Positions 1 through 9,755 are shown, counted from the stretch's first letter. The stretch is DNA of 64,000 nucleotides from an uncultured Clostridia bacterium (GCA_947625785.1 CANQPS010000008.1:56015-120014); one strand, 5' to 3'. Notes: generated by a model from the sequence alone, not told the origin. Translations and numbers: made by a program.

Positions 1-1
1 A

Positions 2-1255
2 ATAATTATATTTAGAGTAGGTTCAGTTATTCCTGTACCTTTTCTAAATATAGAAGCCCTCAGGGGCGTAATGGGTGCAGTAGATGATTCAGGCTCAATG
101 CTTTCATACTTGAATACATTGTCAGGTGGTGCGTTCTCTAACGCAACAATATTTGCAATGTCTATTACACCGTATATTAATGCGTCAATTATTATGCAGC
201 TTTTGACGGTAGCTATTCCGCCGCTTGAAAGGCTGGCGAAAGAGGGAGAGTCCGGCCGCAAAAAGCTTGGTGCATTAACTCGTTATGCAACTGTTATTCT
301 TGGTTTGATACAAGGTACAGCTTACTATTTGTATTTGAGAGGAAGCTCTTATAACGGTGATTCAATCGTTAAATATACAAGCGGATTTACAGGTGTATTT
401 GTAGGAGCAGTTATTATACTTGCGTTTACAGCAGGTACTGCTTTGATGATGTGGCTTGGTGAACAAATTAATGTTAAAGGTATAGGAAATGGTATTTCCA
501 TATTGCTTTTTGCAGGTATCGTTTCGAGAATGCCGCTTTTAATTGCTCAATTATATCAATATATCAAATTGGGTGTAGCTGATTCATCAAACTATGGAAA
601 ATATTTTATAACAGTTCCATTATTTGTAGTACTCTTTATAGCTATTATATGGTTAATCTGCTTTATGAATGATGCAGAACGCAGAATCCCTATTCAATAT
701 GCTAAGAGAGTCGTTGGCAGAAAAATGTATGGCGGTCAAAGCAGTCATTTACCGATTAAAGTTGGCTTGACAGGCGTTATGCCTATTATCTTTGCATCGT
801 CAATACTTTCGATACCAAGTACAATTCAGTTGTTTGTAACACCAACCGGCTTCTGGAAAAGTGTACTTGATACACTTGCAATAGGTGGTTGGGTATATAT
901 GGTTCTTTACTTCTTGTTAATTATTGGTTTTGCTTATTTCTATGTAACAATACAATATAATCCAATCGAAATGGCAAATAATCTTAAACAAAATAATGGT
1001 ACAATTCCGGGTATAAGACCGGGTAAGCCTACTATTGAATTTATTTCAAAGATTATCTCAAAAATTACATTTATTGGTGCTATATTCCTTGCGGTTATTG
1101 CTTTAGTTCCGCTTATTTATGGTAAAATTACGGGTATGGGTTCATTAACAATGGGCGGTACTTCGATTATCATTTTAGTTGGTGTTTCACTTGAAACAGT
1201 TAAGCAGTTAGAATCACAAATAATGATGCGTCATTATAAGGGATTTCTTGATTAA
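2..1255 (+). CDS. secY: Protein translocase subunit SecY (5' partial)
   Basis: This is the channel subunit of the Sec translocon in the cytoplasmic membrane, which exports or inserts proteins with SecE, SecG and SecA. The reading frame is open from the window edge, so about 20 N-terminal residues are missing. The first visible residues include the conserved RVGSVIPVP segment. Ten or so hydrophobic segments follow, with the family motifs ITPYINASIIMQL, LAKEGESGRKK and a cytoplasmic loop ending GIRPGKPT. It is followed 24 nt later by adk, the usual order in the distal ribosomal protein operon. Confidence 0.97.
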   Translation: MIIFRVGSVIPVPFLNIEALRGVMGAVDDSGSMLSYLNTLSGGAFSNATIFAMSITPYINASIIMQLLTVAIPPLERLAKEGESGRKKLGALTRYATVILGLIQGTAYYLYLRGSSYNGDSIVKYTSGFTGVFVGAVIILAFTAGTALMMWLGEQINVKGIGNGISILLFAGIVSRMPLLIAQLYQYIKLGVADSSNYGKYFITVPLFVVLFIAIIWLICFMNDAERRIPIQYAKRVVGRKMYGGQSSHLPIKVGLTGVMPIIFASSILSIPSTIQLFVTPTGFWKSVLDTLAIGGWVYMVLYFLLIIGFAYFYVTIQYNPIEMANNLKQNNGTIPGIRPGKPTIEFISKIISKITFIGAIFLAVIALVPLIYGKITGMGSLTMGGTSIIILVGVSLETVKQLESQIMMRHYKGFLD

Positions 1256-1279
1256 TAATTAAAGATAGGAGTTTAAATT

Positions 1280-1912
1280 ATGAATATAATTCTTTTAGGT
1301 GCTCCTGGGGCAGGAAAAGGTACGCAAGCAGAAATTATTTGTGAGCGTTTATCTATTCCTACAATTTCAACAGGTAATATAATTCGCGAAGCGTTGAAAA
1401 GCGGTACTGAGATGGGATTAAAAGCAAAGTCTTTTATTGAGGCAGGCAGTCTTGTTCCTGACGAGGTTGTTATTGGCATAATTAAAGAAAGACTTGCTAA
1501 GGGTGACTGTGAAAACGGATTTATTCTTGATGGTTTCCCAAGAACCATTCCTCAGGCTGAGGCTCTGGATAAAATGGGCGTTGTTATCGATAAGGTAATA
1601 GATATAGAAGTTACCGACGAAAGCATAGTTAAAAGATTATCCGGACGCCGTGTGTGTGAAGATTGCGGTGCAAGTTATCACTTGGAATATAAAGCTCCAA
1701 AGGTTGATGGCAAGTGCGACAAATGTAACGGCACCCTTGTTCAACGCAAAGATGACCACCCAGATACAGTCTTATCTCGTCTTGAAGTTTATCATAAAGA
1801 AACAGAACCATTAAAAGCATACTATGAAAAACAAAATAAATTAGTAATAGTATATGGTCAAGATGAAGTTCAAGATACTACAAAGTTAGTATTACAAGCA
1901 TTAGAGGCGTAA
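1280..1912 (+). CDS. adk: Adenylate kinase, zinc-lid type
   Basis: The enzyme interconverts AMP plus ATP and two ADP in the cytoplasm. The 210-residue product has the P-loop GAPGAGKGT at residues 7-15, the DGFPR motif of the AMP site, and a LID domain with two cysteine pairs (CEDC and CDKC), as in zinc-binding Gram-positive adenylate kinases. GGAG lies just upstream of the ATG. It sits between secY and map, with only 4 nt to map, so the three are almost certainly co-transcribed. Confidence 0.97.
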   Translation: MNIILLGAPGAGKGTQAEIICERLSIPTISTGNIIREALKSGTEMGLKAKSFIEAGSLVPDEVVIGIIKERLAKGDCENGFILDGFPRTIPQAEALDKMGVVIDKVIDIEVTDESIVKRLSGRRVCEDCGASYHLEYKAPKVDGKCDKCNGTLVQRKDDHPDTVLSRLEVYHKETEPLKAYYEKQNKLVIVYGQDEVQDTTKLVLQALEA

Positions 1913-1916
1913 AATT

Positions 1917-2669
1917 ATGATAGTATTAAAAACTGCTCGTGAAATTTCAGCAATGAGAGATGCAGGTAGAATATCTGCGAGAGCATTACGCTTAGCAGGT
2001 CAGGCAGTTGAACCGGGTGTTTCAACATATGAAATCGATACTATTGTCCGTAAGTATATAGAGGGGGAAGGTGCAAAGCCTTCCTTCCTTGGATACGGCG
2101 GTTTTCCTGCAAGTGCTTGTATTTCCGTAAATAATGTGGTCATACACGGCATACCAAGCAAAAAAATTATACTAAAAGAAGGCGACATAGTCAGCATAGA
2201 TGTAGGGGCTTATTATAATGGATTTCACGGGGATAACGCTTGGACATTCCCTTGCGGAAAAGTCAGTGATGAGGCTCAGGCTCTTATGGACGCTACAAAA
2301 GAAAGCCTTTTTGAAGGTATAAAGGCTGCCGTTGTCGGTGCAAGAATTGGCGACATAGGCAGTACAGTTCAAAGGTATGTTGAAGAACGCGGTTACGCGG
2401 TGGTACGAGATTTTACAGGCCACGGCGTAGGGGCGAAACTTCACGAAGACCCTGCTGTTCCAAACTATGGTACGGCGGGCAGGGGTACAAGACTTTTACC
2501 GGGTATGGTAATCGCAATAGAACCTATGGTAAATGCCGGTACTCATAAAGTAAATATTTTAAAAGATGAATGGACTACTGTAACAGCAGATGGTAAGCTC
2601 GCTGCTCATTTTGAGCATACGATTGCAATAACCCAAAATGGTCCGATAATTCTTACACTTTGCGACTAA
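1917..2669 (+). CDS. map: Methionine aminopeptidase type I
   Basis: This enzyme removes the initiator methionine from nascent proteins. The 250-residue product shows the pita-bread fold signatures: the SIDVGAYYNGFHGDNAWTF region carrying the two metal-binding aspartates, GHGVG with the metal-binding histidine, IEPM, and FEHTIAI with the last glutamate ligands. It lacks an N-terminal zinc extension, so it is the short type Ia form. It lies between adk and a KOW-domain gene inside the ribosomal protein operon. Confidence 0.96.
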   Translation: MIVLKTAREISAMRDAGRISARALRLAGQAVEPGVSTYEIDTIVRKYIEGEGAKPSFLGYGGFPASACISVNNVVIHGIPSKKIILKEGDIVSIDVGAYYNGFHGDNAWTFPCGKVSDEAQALMDATKESLFEGIKAAVVGARIGDIGSTVQRYVEERGYAVVRDFTGHGVGAKLHEDPAVPNYGTAGRGTRLLPGMVIAIEPMVNAGTHKVNILKDEWTTVTADGKLAAHFEHTIAITQNGPIILTLCD

Positions 2670-2697
2670 AAAGTGTATAGTTAAAAAGGTAGATTTT

Positions 2698-2937
2698 ATG
2701 GATTTTATGAGAGGACAAGTGGTAAAATCACTTGCAGGCAGAGATAAAAGAAATTTTTTTGTAGTATTGCATTGTGATGAAAAATATGTTACAATAGCAG
2801 ATGGTGTATTGCATAAATTGGAAAAACCTAAGAAAAAAAATTCCAGACATCTTGCAGTAACCAATACTGTATTATCTGATGACATATTAGAAAATAACAA
2901 AAGAATTCACAATGCTCTAAGGCAGTACTCTGCTTAG
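2698..2937 (+). CDS. KOW-domain RNA-binding protein
   Basis: This is a 79-residue basic protein with the KOW-like start GQVVKSLAGRDKRNFFVVL. It resembles the L14e-type small proteins that many Clostridia encode between map and infA. Ribosome or RNA binding is inferred from that position and the fold, and no precise function is established here. An alternative in-frame ATG lies three codons downstream, but the AAAAGGTAG ribosome site fits the first ATG. The gap to infA is 30 nt and contains only the infA ribosome site. Confidence 0.85.
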   Translation: MDFMRGQVVKSLAGRDKRNFFVVLHCDEKYVTIADGVLHKLEKPKKKNSRHLAVTNTVLSDDILENNKRIHNALRQYSA

Positions 2938-2967
2938 GAGTCTTCTTCCGTTTAAGGAGGTATTGTT

Positions 2968-3186
2968 TTGTCTAAACAAGATGTAATTGAAATCGAAGGT
3001 ACAGTTACAGAGGCTTTGCCAAATGCTCAGTTTATGGTAGAGTTACAAAATGGACATACCATTTTAGCTCATATATCAGGTAAGTTAAGAATGAATTACA
3101 TTAGAATTTTGCCTGGTGATAAGGTTACGGTCGAAATGTCACCTTATGATTTAACTCGTGGGCGTATAACGTGGCGAAGTAAATAA
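2968..3186 (+). CDS. infA: Translation initiation factor IF-1
   Basis: IF-1 binds the A site of the 30S subunit during initiation. The 72-residue product is the usual length and has the OB-fold landmarks: [36 protein letters not shown] and [18 protein letters not shown]. The start is TTG, directed by AAGGAGG seven bases upstream. TTG starts recur in this window, for example in the DUF512 gene. It lies in the conserved map-infA-rpmJ-rpsM order. Confidence 0.97.
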   Translation: MSKQDVIEIEGTVTEALPNAQFMVELQNGHTILAHISGKLRMNYIRILPGDKVTVEMSPYDLTRGRITWRSK

Positions 3187-3224
3187 GAAAGCCATAAGGC
3201 ATTTTAAGTTAGGAGGCATATATA

Positions 3225-3338
3225 ATGAAAGTGAGACCTTCTGTCAAGAAAATTTGCGAAAAGTGTAAGGTTATTAAGCGTAAGGGTAAGATTATGGTTA
3301 TCTGCGAAAACCCTAAGCATAAGCAACGCCAAGGTTAA
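3225..3338 (+). CDS. rpmJ: Ribosomal protein L36, zinc-binding form
   Basis: This is a 37-residue protein of the large ribosomal subunit. It reads [19 protein letters not shown] and then a basic tail ending KQRQG. The pattern CEKC plus a later cysteine and histidine (ICENPKH) matches the zinc-ribbon (C+) type of L36. AGGAGG lies eight bases before the ATG. It sits between infA and rpsM as expected. Confidence 0.97.
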   Translation: MKVRPSVKKICEKCKVIKRKGKIMVICENPKHKQRQG

Positions 3339-3368
3339 TGGCGTAAATCAAATAGGAGGTGCGATTAA

Positions 3369-3737
3369 ATGGCACGTATAGCAGGTGTTGACCTACCAAG
3401 AGATAAAAGAATAGAAATCGGTTTGACTTATATCTATGGTATTGGTCGTAAAACAGCTACTGATATTATTGCGGCAACAGGTTTAAATCCTGATACCCGT
3501 GTAAGAGATTTAACAGAAGATGATGTAGCTAAATTAAGAGATTATATAGACCATAACTGTCGTGTTGAGGGTGACCTTAAACGTGATATAGCTATGGATA
3601 TAAAGAGACTTATCGAAATCGGTTGTTACAGAGGTGTTCGTCACCGTAAGAGTCTTCCGGTAAGAGGACAAAGGTCAAAGACTAATGCCCGTACTCGTAA
3701 AGGTCCTAGAAAGACTATGGCTAATAAGAAGAAATAA
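3369..3737 (+). CDS. rpsM: Ribosomal protein S13
   Basis: This is a 122-residue head protein of the 30S subunit that contacts tRNA and the 50S subunit. The start [17 protein letters not shown], the GIGRKTA helix-hairpin-helix and the very basic C-terminus with [14 protein letters not shown] are diagnostic. AGGAGG precedes the ATG. The gap to rpsK is short and contains the AGGAGGGG site of that gene. Confidence 0.97.
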   Translation: MARIAGVDLPRDKRIEIGLTYIYGIGRKTATDIIAATGLNPDTRVRDLTEDDVAKLRDYIDHNCRVEGDLKRDIAMDIKRLIEIGCYRGVRHRKSLPVRGQRSKTNARTRKGPRKTMANKKK

Positions 3738-3754
3738 TCAAGGAGGGGTATTTG

Positions 3755-4162
3755 ATGGCAGCACCAAAGGGCGGTAAGAAAACTACCGCAGTGCGTAGAC
3801 GCCGTGAGCGTAAAAATATAGAACGTGGAGCAGCTCATATTCAATCCACATTTAATAATACAATAGTTACTATTACAGATGTACAGGGTAACGCTGTTTC
3901 TTGGGCAAGTGCCGGTGAACTCGGATTTAGAGGTTCAAGAAAATCAACTCCTTTTGCAGCACAATCAGCGGCAGAAACAGCCGCTAAGGCAGCAATGGAG
4001 CACGGTATGAAATCAGTTGAAGTTTATGTAAAAGGACCGGGAGCAGGTCGTGAAGCAGCAATTCGTGCTTTGCAGTCAGCAGGTCTTGAAGTGAATATGA
4101 TTAAAGATGTTACTCCTATTCCACATAACGGATGCCGTCCTCCAAAGAGAAGGCGTGTATAG
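3755..4162 (+). CDS. rpsK: Ribosomal protein S11
   Basis: This is a 30S platform protein. The product has the typical basic N-terminus ([16 protein letters not shown]), then [26 protein letters not shown] and the C-terminal [18 protein letters not shown] lies one codon before the ATG, but I place the start at the ATG at 3755 because AGGAGGGG is optimally spaced for it and the protein then begins MAAPKGG. It is followed by rpsD. Confidence 0.96.
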   Translation: MAAPKGGKKTTAVRRRRERKNIERGAAHIQSTFNNTIVTITDVQGNAVSWASAGELGFRGSRKSTPFAAQSAAETAAKAAMEHGMKSVEVYVKGPGAGREAAIRALQSAGLEVNMIKDVTPIPHNGCRPPKRRRV

Positions 4163-4189
4163 TCATAATTATAAGGAGGGAAATTTCTA

Positions 4190-4786
4190 ATGGCTAAAAA
4201 TATGCAACCTATTGCTAAACGTTGCAGAACTCTTGGCATATCACCAGCAGTAATGGGTTATTCAAAGAAAACTTCTGTAAAAGACCCAGGCAACGGTGCA
4301 AAAAGAAAAAAGAGTGAGTATGCTATGCAGCTCACAGAAAAACAAAAAGTAAAATTTATCTATGGTATAATGGAAAAACAATTCAGAATGTATTACGATA
4401 AGGCTGCTAAGGCTGAAGGTAAAACAGGTGAGGTTCTCCTTACAACAATAGAAAGAAGACTCGATAATGTAGTATTTAGACTCGGTCTTGCCAATACAAG
4501 AAGAGAAGCAAGACAACTCGTTAGTCATTCGCATTTTACAGTAAATGGTAAGAAGGTAAATATTCCTTCATACTTAATTAAACTTGGTGATGTTATTGAA
4601 GTTAGCGAAAAGAGCCGTTCAACTACAAGATTTAAATCTCTTACAGATGCTCCGGCAGTTATATTGCCAAAGTGGCTCGAAAAAACACCTGATGCTTTTG
4701 GAGGTAAAGTAATAGCTATGCCAACAAGAGAAGACATAGACTTTCCGGTTGAAGAGCATCTCATCGTCGAGTTGTACTCCAAGTAA
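4190..4786 (+). CDS. rpsD: Ribosomal protein S4
   Basis: This is a primary 16S rRNA-binding protein that nucleates 30S assembly and, in many bacteria, regulates the operon. The 198-residue product contains the S4 domain with RLDNVVFRLGLANTRREARQLVSH and VNGKKVNIPSYLIKLGD. There is no N-terminal cysteine cluster of the zinc type; the N-terminus reads MAKNMQPIAKRCRTLG with a single cysteine, so it is the zinc-free form. AAGGAGGG precedes the ATG. Confidence 0.96.
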   Translation: MAKNMQPIAKRCRTLGISPAVMGYSKKTSVKDPGNGAKRKKSEYAMQLTEKQKVKFIYGIMEKQFRMYYDKAAKAEGKTGEVLLTTIERRLDNVVFRLGLANTRREARQLVSHSHFTVNGKKVNIPSYLIKLGDVIEVSEKSRSTTRFKSLTDAPAVILPKWLEKTPDAFGGKVIAMPTREDIDFPVEEHLIVELYSK

Positions 4787-4862
4787 TCCACGTTTTAAAG
4801 GCAGGATACGAATATTGTTACACTTAGTCAAGTGTTTTCAATTCATACAGGAGGTTTGCTGA

Positions 4863-5816
4863 ATGAACGAAATAGAAAGACCAAGAATAGAAACTGTTGA
4901 GCTATCAGAAGACAGTAGATATGGTAAGTTTGTTGTTGAGCCACTCGAGCGTGGCTTTGGCAATACCTTAGGCAACAGCCTCAGGAGAGTTTTACTCTCA
5001 TCATTAGAGGGTGTTGCGGTTACTTCTGTTAAAATAGACGGTGTAGTACACGAGTTTTCTACAATTGCGGGTGTTAAAGAAGATGTAACAGAAATTATAC
5101 TTAATATGAAGCGTTTAACAGCGAAATTACATTGTTCCGGACCTAAAACAGTAGAAATTCACGCAGAAGGACCTTGTAAAGTTACCGCAAAATCTATAAA
5201 ATGTGATAGCGAAGTAGAGATACTTGATCCAGATCTTCATATTGCTACGCTGGGTGAGAACGCTAAGTTGAATATGGAAATTACTCTTGACAGGGGCAGA
5301 GGATATGTTTCTGCTGAACGCAACAAGAGTGAAAAATTAAATGGAGTAATCGGTGTATTGCCTGTTGACTCTATTTATACTCCTGTTAAAAAAGTCAACT
5401 ATACAGTAGAAAATACCCGTGTTGGTCAAATTACCGACTATGACAAACTTACACTCGATGTGTGGACAAATGGTGTAATCAATGCTCAAGAGGCTACCTC
5501 TCTTGCTGCCAAAGTTCTTACCGAACATCTCAATCTTTTTGTAAATTTATCCGATAAGGGTATGAGTGCTGAGGTTATGGTTGAAAAGGACGATAAGGGC
5601 AAAGAAAAGGTACTTGAAATGACAATAGAGGATTTAGACTTATCAGTCCGTTCCTTTAATTGTCTGAAAAGAGCAGGTATTAATACTGTTGAAGACCTTA
5701 TCAATAAGTCAGAAGACGAAATGATGAAGGTGCGTAATTTAGGTCGTAAGTCATTAGAGGAAGTAGCATATAAGCTACAAACTTTAGGATTTAGTTTACA
5801 AAAAGAGGAAGAATAA
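4863..5816 (+). CDS. rpoA: RNA polymerase subunit alpha
   Basis: This is the assembly platform of RNA polymerase, with a C-terminal domain that contacts promoter UP elements and activators. The 317-residue product has the N-terminal dimerisation motif [20 protein letters not shown] and a C-terminal domain with [15 protein letters not shown] and [12 protein letters not shown]. The region 4787-4862 before it contains the AGGAGG site. It lies between rpsD and rplQ, the canonical end of the operon. Confidence 0.97.
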   Translation: MNEIERPRIETVELSEDSRYGKFVVEPLERGFGNTLGNSLRRVLLSSLEGVAVTSVKIDGVVHEFSTIAGVKEDVTEIILNMKRLTAKLHCSGPKTVEIHAEGPCKVTAKSIKCDSEVEILDPDLHIATLGENAKLNMEITLDRGRGYVSAERNKSEKLNGVIGVLPVDSIYTPVKKVNYTVENTRVGQITDYDKLTLDVWTNGVINAQEATSLAAKVLTEHLNLFVNLSDKGMSAEVMVEKDDKGKEKVLEMTIEDLDLSVRSFNCLKRAGINTVEDLINKSEDEMMKVRNLGRKSLEEVAYKLQTLGFSLQKEEE

Positions 5817-5860
5817 AACCTCTTTATACTTTAATCAAGGTAAAAAGGAGTGAATTTTCG

Positions 5861-6208
5861 ATGCCAGGAACAAGAAAGCTCGGCAGAGATACTGCTCATA
5901 GAAATGCTATGCTCAGAGGTATGGTTACTTTTCTATTAGAGAACGGTAAAATAGAAACAACAGTAACTCGTGCCAAAGAAGTTAGTGCTTTGACAGAAAA
6001 ATTTATAACAATCGCCAAAGAAGACAATGTTTATAATAAGCGTTTAGCACTTGGCTTTATTACTAAAAAAGATGTTGTCTACAAGCTCTTCAAGGAGATA
6101 GCACCTAAATATGCTGAAAGCGGTAAAACAAGTGGTTATACTCGCATTACAAAGCTCGGACCACGCCGTGGTGATGCTGCTGAAATGGCTGTTATTGAAT
6201 TAATTTAA
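5861..6208 (+). CDS. rplQ: Ribosomal protein L17
   Basis: This is a 115-residue protein of the large subunit near the peptide exit tunnel. The product reads [18 protein letters not shown], then the [13 protein letters not shown] motif, and ends with [19 protein letters not shown]. It is the last gene of the ribosomal protein operon here and is followed 14 nt later by a strong hairpin with a T-run. Confidence 0.97.
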   Translation: MPGTRKLGRDTAHRNAMLRGMVTFLLENGKIETTVTRAKEVSALTEKFITIAKEDNVYNKRLALGFITKKDVVYKLFKEIAPKYAESGKTSGYTRITKLGPRRGDAAEMAVIELI

Positions 6209-6222
6209 TATATAATAATTAT

Positions 6223-6256
6223 TAGGGTGATAAGTTATCTTATCACCCTATTTTTA
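6223..6256 (+). terminator. Intrinsic terminator of the ribosomal protein operon
   Basis: A perfect 11-bp stem (AGGGTGATAAG and its complement) with a four-base loop is followed by ATTTTTAT. It lies directly after rplQ and before a change of gene content. Confidence 0.9.
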
Positions 6257-6286
6257 TAAATTATAAATGGGGGCTGCTATGGGACT

Positions 6287-6322
6287 GTTAAGAGGAACTT
6301 TTTTGAGAAAAGGTTCTTTTAA
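6287..6322. repeat. Intergenic inverted repeat, copy A
   Basis: An imperfect palindrome begins GTTAAGAGGAAC and ends GGTTCTTTTAAC, followed by GGGGTG. A related palindrome with the same flank (TTAAGAGAAC ... GTTCTCTTAA, then GGGGTG) lies at 55452-55484. The shared arms and flank suggest a dispersed small repeat family, although two copies are weak evidence. Confidence 0.5.
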
Positions 6323-6391
6323 CGGGGTGCGAGCAATGCCGCAAACCAATAAAAACACACATTTAAGTCACTCCCTTAAAGGCTAAAATGG

Positions 6392-6420
6392 TTGAAAAAA
6401 TGGATATAATATTGTATAAT
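6392..6420 (+). promoter_or_regulatory. Sigma-A promoter for the DUF1015 gene
   Basis: The -35 box TTGAAA and the -10 box TATAAT are separated by 17 nt, and the gene starts 34 nt downstream. Confidence 0.7.
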
Positions 6421-6454
6421 AGGTTAAATAAATGAATTTTAGGGGTGAAAGTCA

Positions 6455-7702
6455 ATGAATTTATGTTTTAAATCCGGTGAGATATGGCTGCCCAATAAAG
6501 ATATTGAAGCGGATAAATGGTCGGTTGTAGCCTGTGACCAATATACAAGCCAACCTGAATACTGGCATACGGTGGAAAATATAGTTGGAGATAAACCGTC
6601 TACCCTCAATATTATTTATCCGGAAGTGTACTTAGGTGAAGGTGATAAGCGTATTGCAAAAATACAGGAATATATGAAAAAATATATCTCTGAGAATATC
6701 TTACAGCCAAGAATAAAAGATGGCTTTGTTTTGGTTGAAAGAACAACATCATCAGGAAAACGCTTGGGACTTGTAGGAATTTTAGATTTGGAAAGCTATG
6801 ATTTTAAGATTGGGACAAAAGCGTTGGTTAGAGCTACTGAGGGAACTATACAATCGAGAATACCTCCAAGAGTTCATATCAGAGAAGGTGCAATTCTTGA
6901 AAGTCCACATATTATGCTTCTGATTGATGACGCAAAAAGAGAATTGATTGAACCGTTGTATGAAAGAAAAAAAGAATTTGAGTTATTGTATGATATAGAA
7001 TTAATGATGAATGGCGGTACCTTGAAGGGCTATGCAATATGCGGAGAAAATGCACAAAAGTTGAATGATTTAATTGCCCAAATGCAAGAGGACAGAATAC
7101 AAAATAATGATGGATTTTTCTTAGCGGTTGGTGACGGCAATCATTCTTTGGCAACTGCAAAAACTTGTTGGAATAATATAAAATCAACTTTATCTGTTGA
7201 AGAACAGGAAAACCACCCGTCAAGATATGCATTGGTTGAACTTGTTAATTTGCATAGCGATGCACTGATTTTTGAACCTATACATCGTGTAATATTTAAT
7301 GTCGACAGTAAAGATATGATTGATAAGTTTAAAAAATATGTAAAAGAAAATGGTATGGATTACAATAATGGTAATGATATAACATTTGTTCATAGTGGTG
7401 AAGAATTTGCTATGGGATTAACGGGGACAAACGGTCGTTTGCCGCTTGATGTTTTACAGAAATTTCTGGATATATATATTGAGAATAATAAAGATGTTAA
7501 AATTGATTATGTGCACGGCGATAGTGCCATAAAATCACTGGCTAATAATACTAATAATTGCGGTATAAAATTAGGTTCAATAGATAAAAATACATTATTT
7601 CCGGCGATAGCTGCGGGTGGTGTTTTACCAAGGAAAACATTTTCTATGGGCGAGGCATACGAAAAGCGTTATTATATGGAATGCAGGAAAATTGTGCCTT
7701 AA
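6455..7702 (+). CDS. DUF1015 family protein
   Basis: The 415-residue product has the hallmarks of the DUF1015 family: VACDQYTSQPEYWHTVE near residues 26-42, then LVERTTSSGKRLGLVGI, YDFKIGTKALVRATEGT, RIPPRVHIREGA, a DGNHSLATAKTCW segment, and the late GGVLPRKTFSMGEA. Members are conserved in anaerobes and often sit near phosphoglycerate dehydrogenase genes. Their reaction is not known to me. No such neighbour is present here. The gene has its own promoter and is followed 36 nt later by an acyltransferase gene, which may be co-transcribed. Confidence 0.85.
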   Translation: MNLCFKSGEIWLPNKDIEADKWSVVACDQYTSQPEYWHTVENIVGDKPSTLNIIYPEVYLGEGDKRIAKIQEYMKKYISENILQPRIKDGFVLVERTTSSGKRLGLVGILDLESYDFKIGTKALVRATEGTIQSRIPPRVHIREGAILESPHIMLLIDDAKRELIEPLYERKKEFELLYDIELMMNGGTLKGYAICGENAQKLNDLIAQMQEDRIQNNDGFFLAVGDGNHSLATAKTCWNNIKSTLSVEEQENHPSRYALVELVNLHSDALIFEPIHRVIFNVDSKDMIDKFKKYVKENGMDYNNGNDITFVHSGEEFAMGLTGTNGRLPLDVLQKFLDIYIENNKDVKIDYVHGDSAIKSLANNTNNCGIKLGSIDKNTLFPAIAAGGVLPRKTFSMGEAYEKRYYMECRKIVP

Positions 7703-7738
7703 TAATATGAGTATAAAGTAAGGCGGGGTGTTTGGGGT

Positions 7739-8881
7739 TTGAAAGATGATAATAAAACTTCTTGGATTAACGGTTTTAAAGGAATTATTGGAATATTGTT
7801 ATTTTCCTATTTTTTTCTGAAAGTTTTTTATCCTGCAATGTATAATGGTGACATAGATTTTTCACATTCAAAATCTGAAATAGATGTAGCTTTATCAAAG
7901 TCGTTTTTTAATGTTTTTTTTAACGGACATTTTTTGCAATGTATATTTTGTATATTGACGGGAATATCGTTAAGTTATAAAATATTTTCTGCTGAAAAAA
8001 AAGAAATTTTATCTGATGTTATAATAAAAAGATATATAAAATTAGTACTGCCTGTATTAACATTATCAATTATAATATTTTTTATGTGGAGAGAAATGCT
8101 TTTTGCAGGTCATACATTTGCACAAACTACATACTCATCTTATGGGTTTTATGGAGAGTTACCGACATTTAAGGATATTTTTAAGACGGCATTTATATCA
8201 GATTGGTTTGAGGGGGATACAACATTTTCGATTTCATTTAGTTTGTTGAGATATATATTTTTTGGTTCATTTTTGTCGTATATTCTTGGTATATTATCTT
8301 GGAATAAAAATAAAAAAGTTCTAATTATATATATTTTTGTAGCTGTTGCATATTGTATTGCAGACAGTTTTTACCTTTGTTTTGTAATAGGAACAATAAT
8401 AGCATATGTAATTGCGAAGTTTGACAATAAAAAATTTGGTATTATTGGAGTAATATGTCTGATATTAGGTTTATATTTAGGGGGTTATCCAACGGATTTA
8501 GAGTCGGTTACCAGTTATCCGTTAGATTTTTTAATCAAGAATATAACAAAATATAGATTTTATCATATATTAGGTGCTGGATTAATTGTAATAGGAATAT
8601 ATTATATAGGACCTTTATGTAAATTTTTTAGTTTAAAGATTATGAGTTTATTCGGCAATATTTCTTATAGTATGTATTTAATAAGTGTTCCGCTTATAAT
8701 GTCATTTTCCGCAGCAATATTTTTAAGATTTTATAAAGATGTTAATTCTTATTGTTCAGCCTCTCTTATTTCGTTTATATTATCATTGGTAATGTTGATA
8801 GTTTTATCAATAATATTTTATTTTTTAGTTGAGTTTTTGAGCGATTTTATTGCAAAAAAATTTATAAAATTTTTGAGTTAA
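7739..8881 (+). CDS. Membrane acyltransferase 3 family protein
   Basis: The 380-residue product begins with TTG and the motif SWINGFKGIIGILLFSYFF, typical of acyltransferase 3 proteins that O-acylate surface glycans. About ten hydrophobic helices follow, and near the C-terminus FGNISYSMYLISVPLIMS matches the family's late YSxYL motif. The usual early histidine after the first helix (RxxAxxxVxxFH-type) is not obvious, so catalytic competence is uncertain. The donor and acceptor cannot be told. A bidirectional terminator follows directly. Confidence 0.7.
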   Translation: MKDDNKTSWINGFKGIIGILLFSYFFLKVFYPAMYNGDIDFSHSKSEIDVALSKSFFNVFFNGHFLQCIFCILTGISLSYKIFSAEKKEILSDVIIKRYIKLVLPVLTLSIIIFFMWREMLFAGHTFAQTTYSSYGFYGELPTFKDIFKTAFISDWFEGDTTFSISFSLLRYIFFGSFLSYILGILSWNKNKKVLIIYIFVAVAYCIADSFYLCFVIGTIIAYVIAKFDNKKFGIIGVICLILGLYLGGYPTDLESVTSYPLDFLIKNITKYRFYHILGAGLIVIGIYYIGPLCKFFSLKIMSLFGNISYSMYLISVPLIMSFSAAIFLRFYKDVNSYCSASLISFILSLVMLIVLSIIFYFLVEFLSDFIAKKFIKFLS

Positions 8882-8894
8882 ATTTTACAAAATA

Positions 8895-8937
8895 AAAAAA
8901 TACAAGGTTTTTTATAATAAACCTTGTATTTTTTATT
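8895..8937. terminator. Bidirectional intrinsic terminator
   Basis: A 16-bp perfect stem, AAAAAATACAAGGTTT and its complement with an eight-base loop, gives a U-run on either strand. It ends the acyltransferase transcript and may also end the minus-strand membrane gene. Confidence 0.85.
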
Positions 8938-9132
8938 TATTCATTATGTTCTTGCATATAAGTTATAAATTCAGGGGTTTTAGACCAATATTTAATATTG
9001 TCCGGATTTTATCATAAATTTTATTAATATTCAAGTTAAAAAATCCCCTGATATTGATTATTTGGTAATTAATATCAAGGTGATAGTAAAGCATATTTGT
9101 GTATCTTTTAAAATTTATTTTTAAGTAAAAAA

Positions 9133-9639
9133 TCATATAGAATTGGCAATAAGATTTGGTATTATGTATGATATGAATGTCATAAGTACTACACACAAAA
9201 TTAAGCCTATGAATATAGGAAAAAATGCTTTACGGGGTGGAATTTTCAGAAGTCCGGCAATAATTGAAGCTGTCCAAGCACCCATACCGGGAAGTATTAG
9301 TCCTGTAATAATCATCAATCCAATAAATCCGTACTTATCTATTATATGTTTTTTAGACATAACTTTTTGTTCAGTTTTTATAATAAATTTTTTAATTCTT
9401 GTATTTTTAAGTTTCTGAAATATTTTATTAGCAAATATTATTACAAAAGGAACAGGTATTATATTAGCTATAAAACATATTGTAATTGATTTTATTATAT
9501 TAACATTTAATATAGATGCTACTATCATACTTCCCCTAAGCTCCATTATAGGAGAAATAGACATTATAAATAAAATCAATTCTACTGGTATATACTGTTG
9601 TAAATTATCAGCAAACCATTGGGCAATGCTGTTTGCCAA
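9133..9639 (-). CDS. Small multidrug export family membrane protein (COG2426-like)
   Basis: The 168-residue product has four or five hydrophobic helices and the family motifs ISPIMELRGSMIVA near the N-terminus and GLILPGMGAWTASIIAGLL in the second half. This matches the Sm_multidrug_ex family, whose export role is only loosely supported in the literature. The start is TTG with GGAGAG upstream. It is a single-gene unit, separated from the large minus-strand cluster by a terminator at 9712-9748. Confidence 0.8.
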   Translation of the reverse strand: MANSIAQWFADNLQQYIPVELILFIMSISPIMELRGSMIVASILNVNIIKSITICFIANIIPVPFVIIFANKIFQKLKNTRIKKFIIKTEQKVMSKKHIIDKYGFIGLMIITGLILPGMGAWTASIIAGLLKIPPRKAFFPIFIGLILCVVLMTFISYIIPNLIANSI

Positions 9640-9711
9640 GACTTATCACTCTCCATTCGCAAGACACAAACATTATTATATCATAAGTATAATAATATGT
9701 ACACCCTAAAT

Positions 9712-9748
9712 AAAAAGAGTATATTTTATGAAATATACTCTTTTTATT
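9712..9748. terminator. Bidirectional terminator ending the large minus-strand cluster
   Basis: A perfect 15-bp stem (AAAAAGAGTATATTT and its complement) with loop TATG lies 8 nt past the last gene of the minus-strand cluster. T-runs occur on both sides. Confidence 0.85.
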
Positions 9749-9755
9749 TTATATA

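Noticed and set aside
1273..2900. Minus-strand frames over adk, map and the KOW gene
   Set aside because: The plus-strand genes are certain and these antisense frames show no recognisable protein pattern.
8937..9008. Minus-strand peptide ending KYWSKTPEFITYMQEHNE
   Set aside because: It looks protein-like and could be the end of a lost gene, but only 23 codons are open, with no start and no family I can name.
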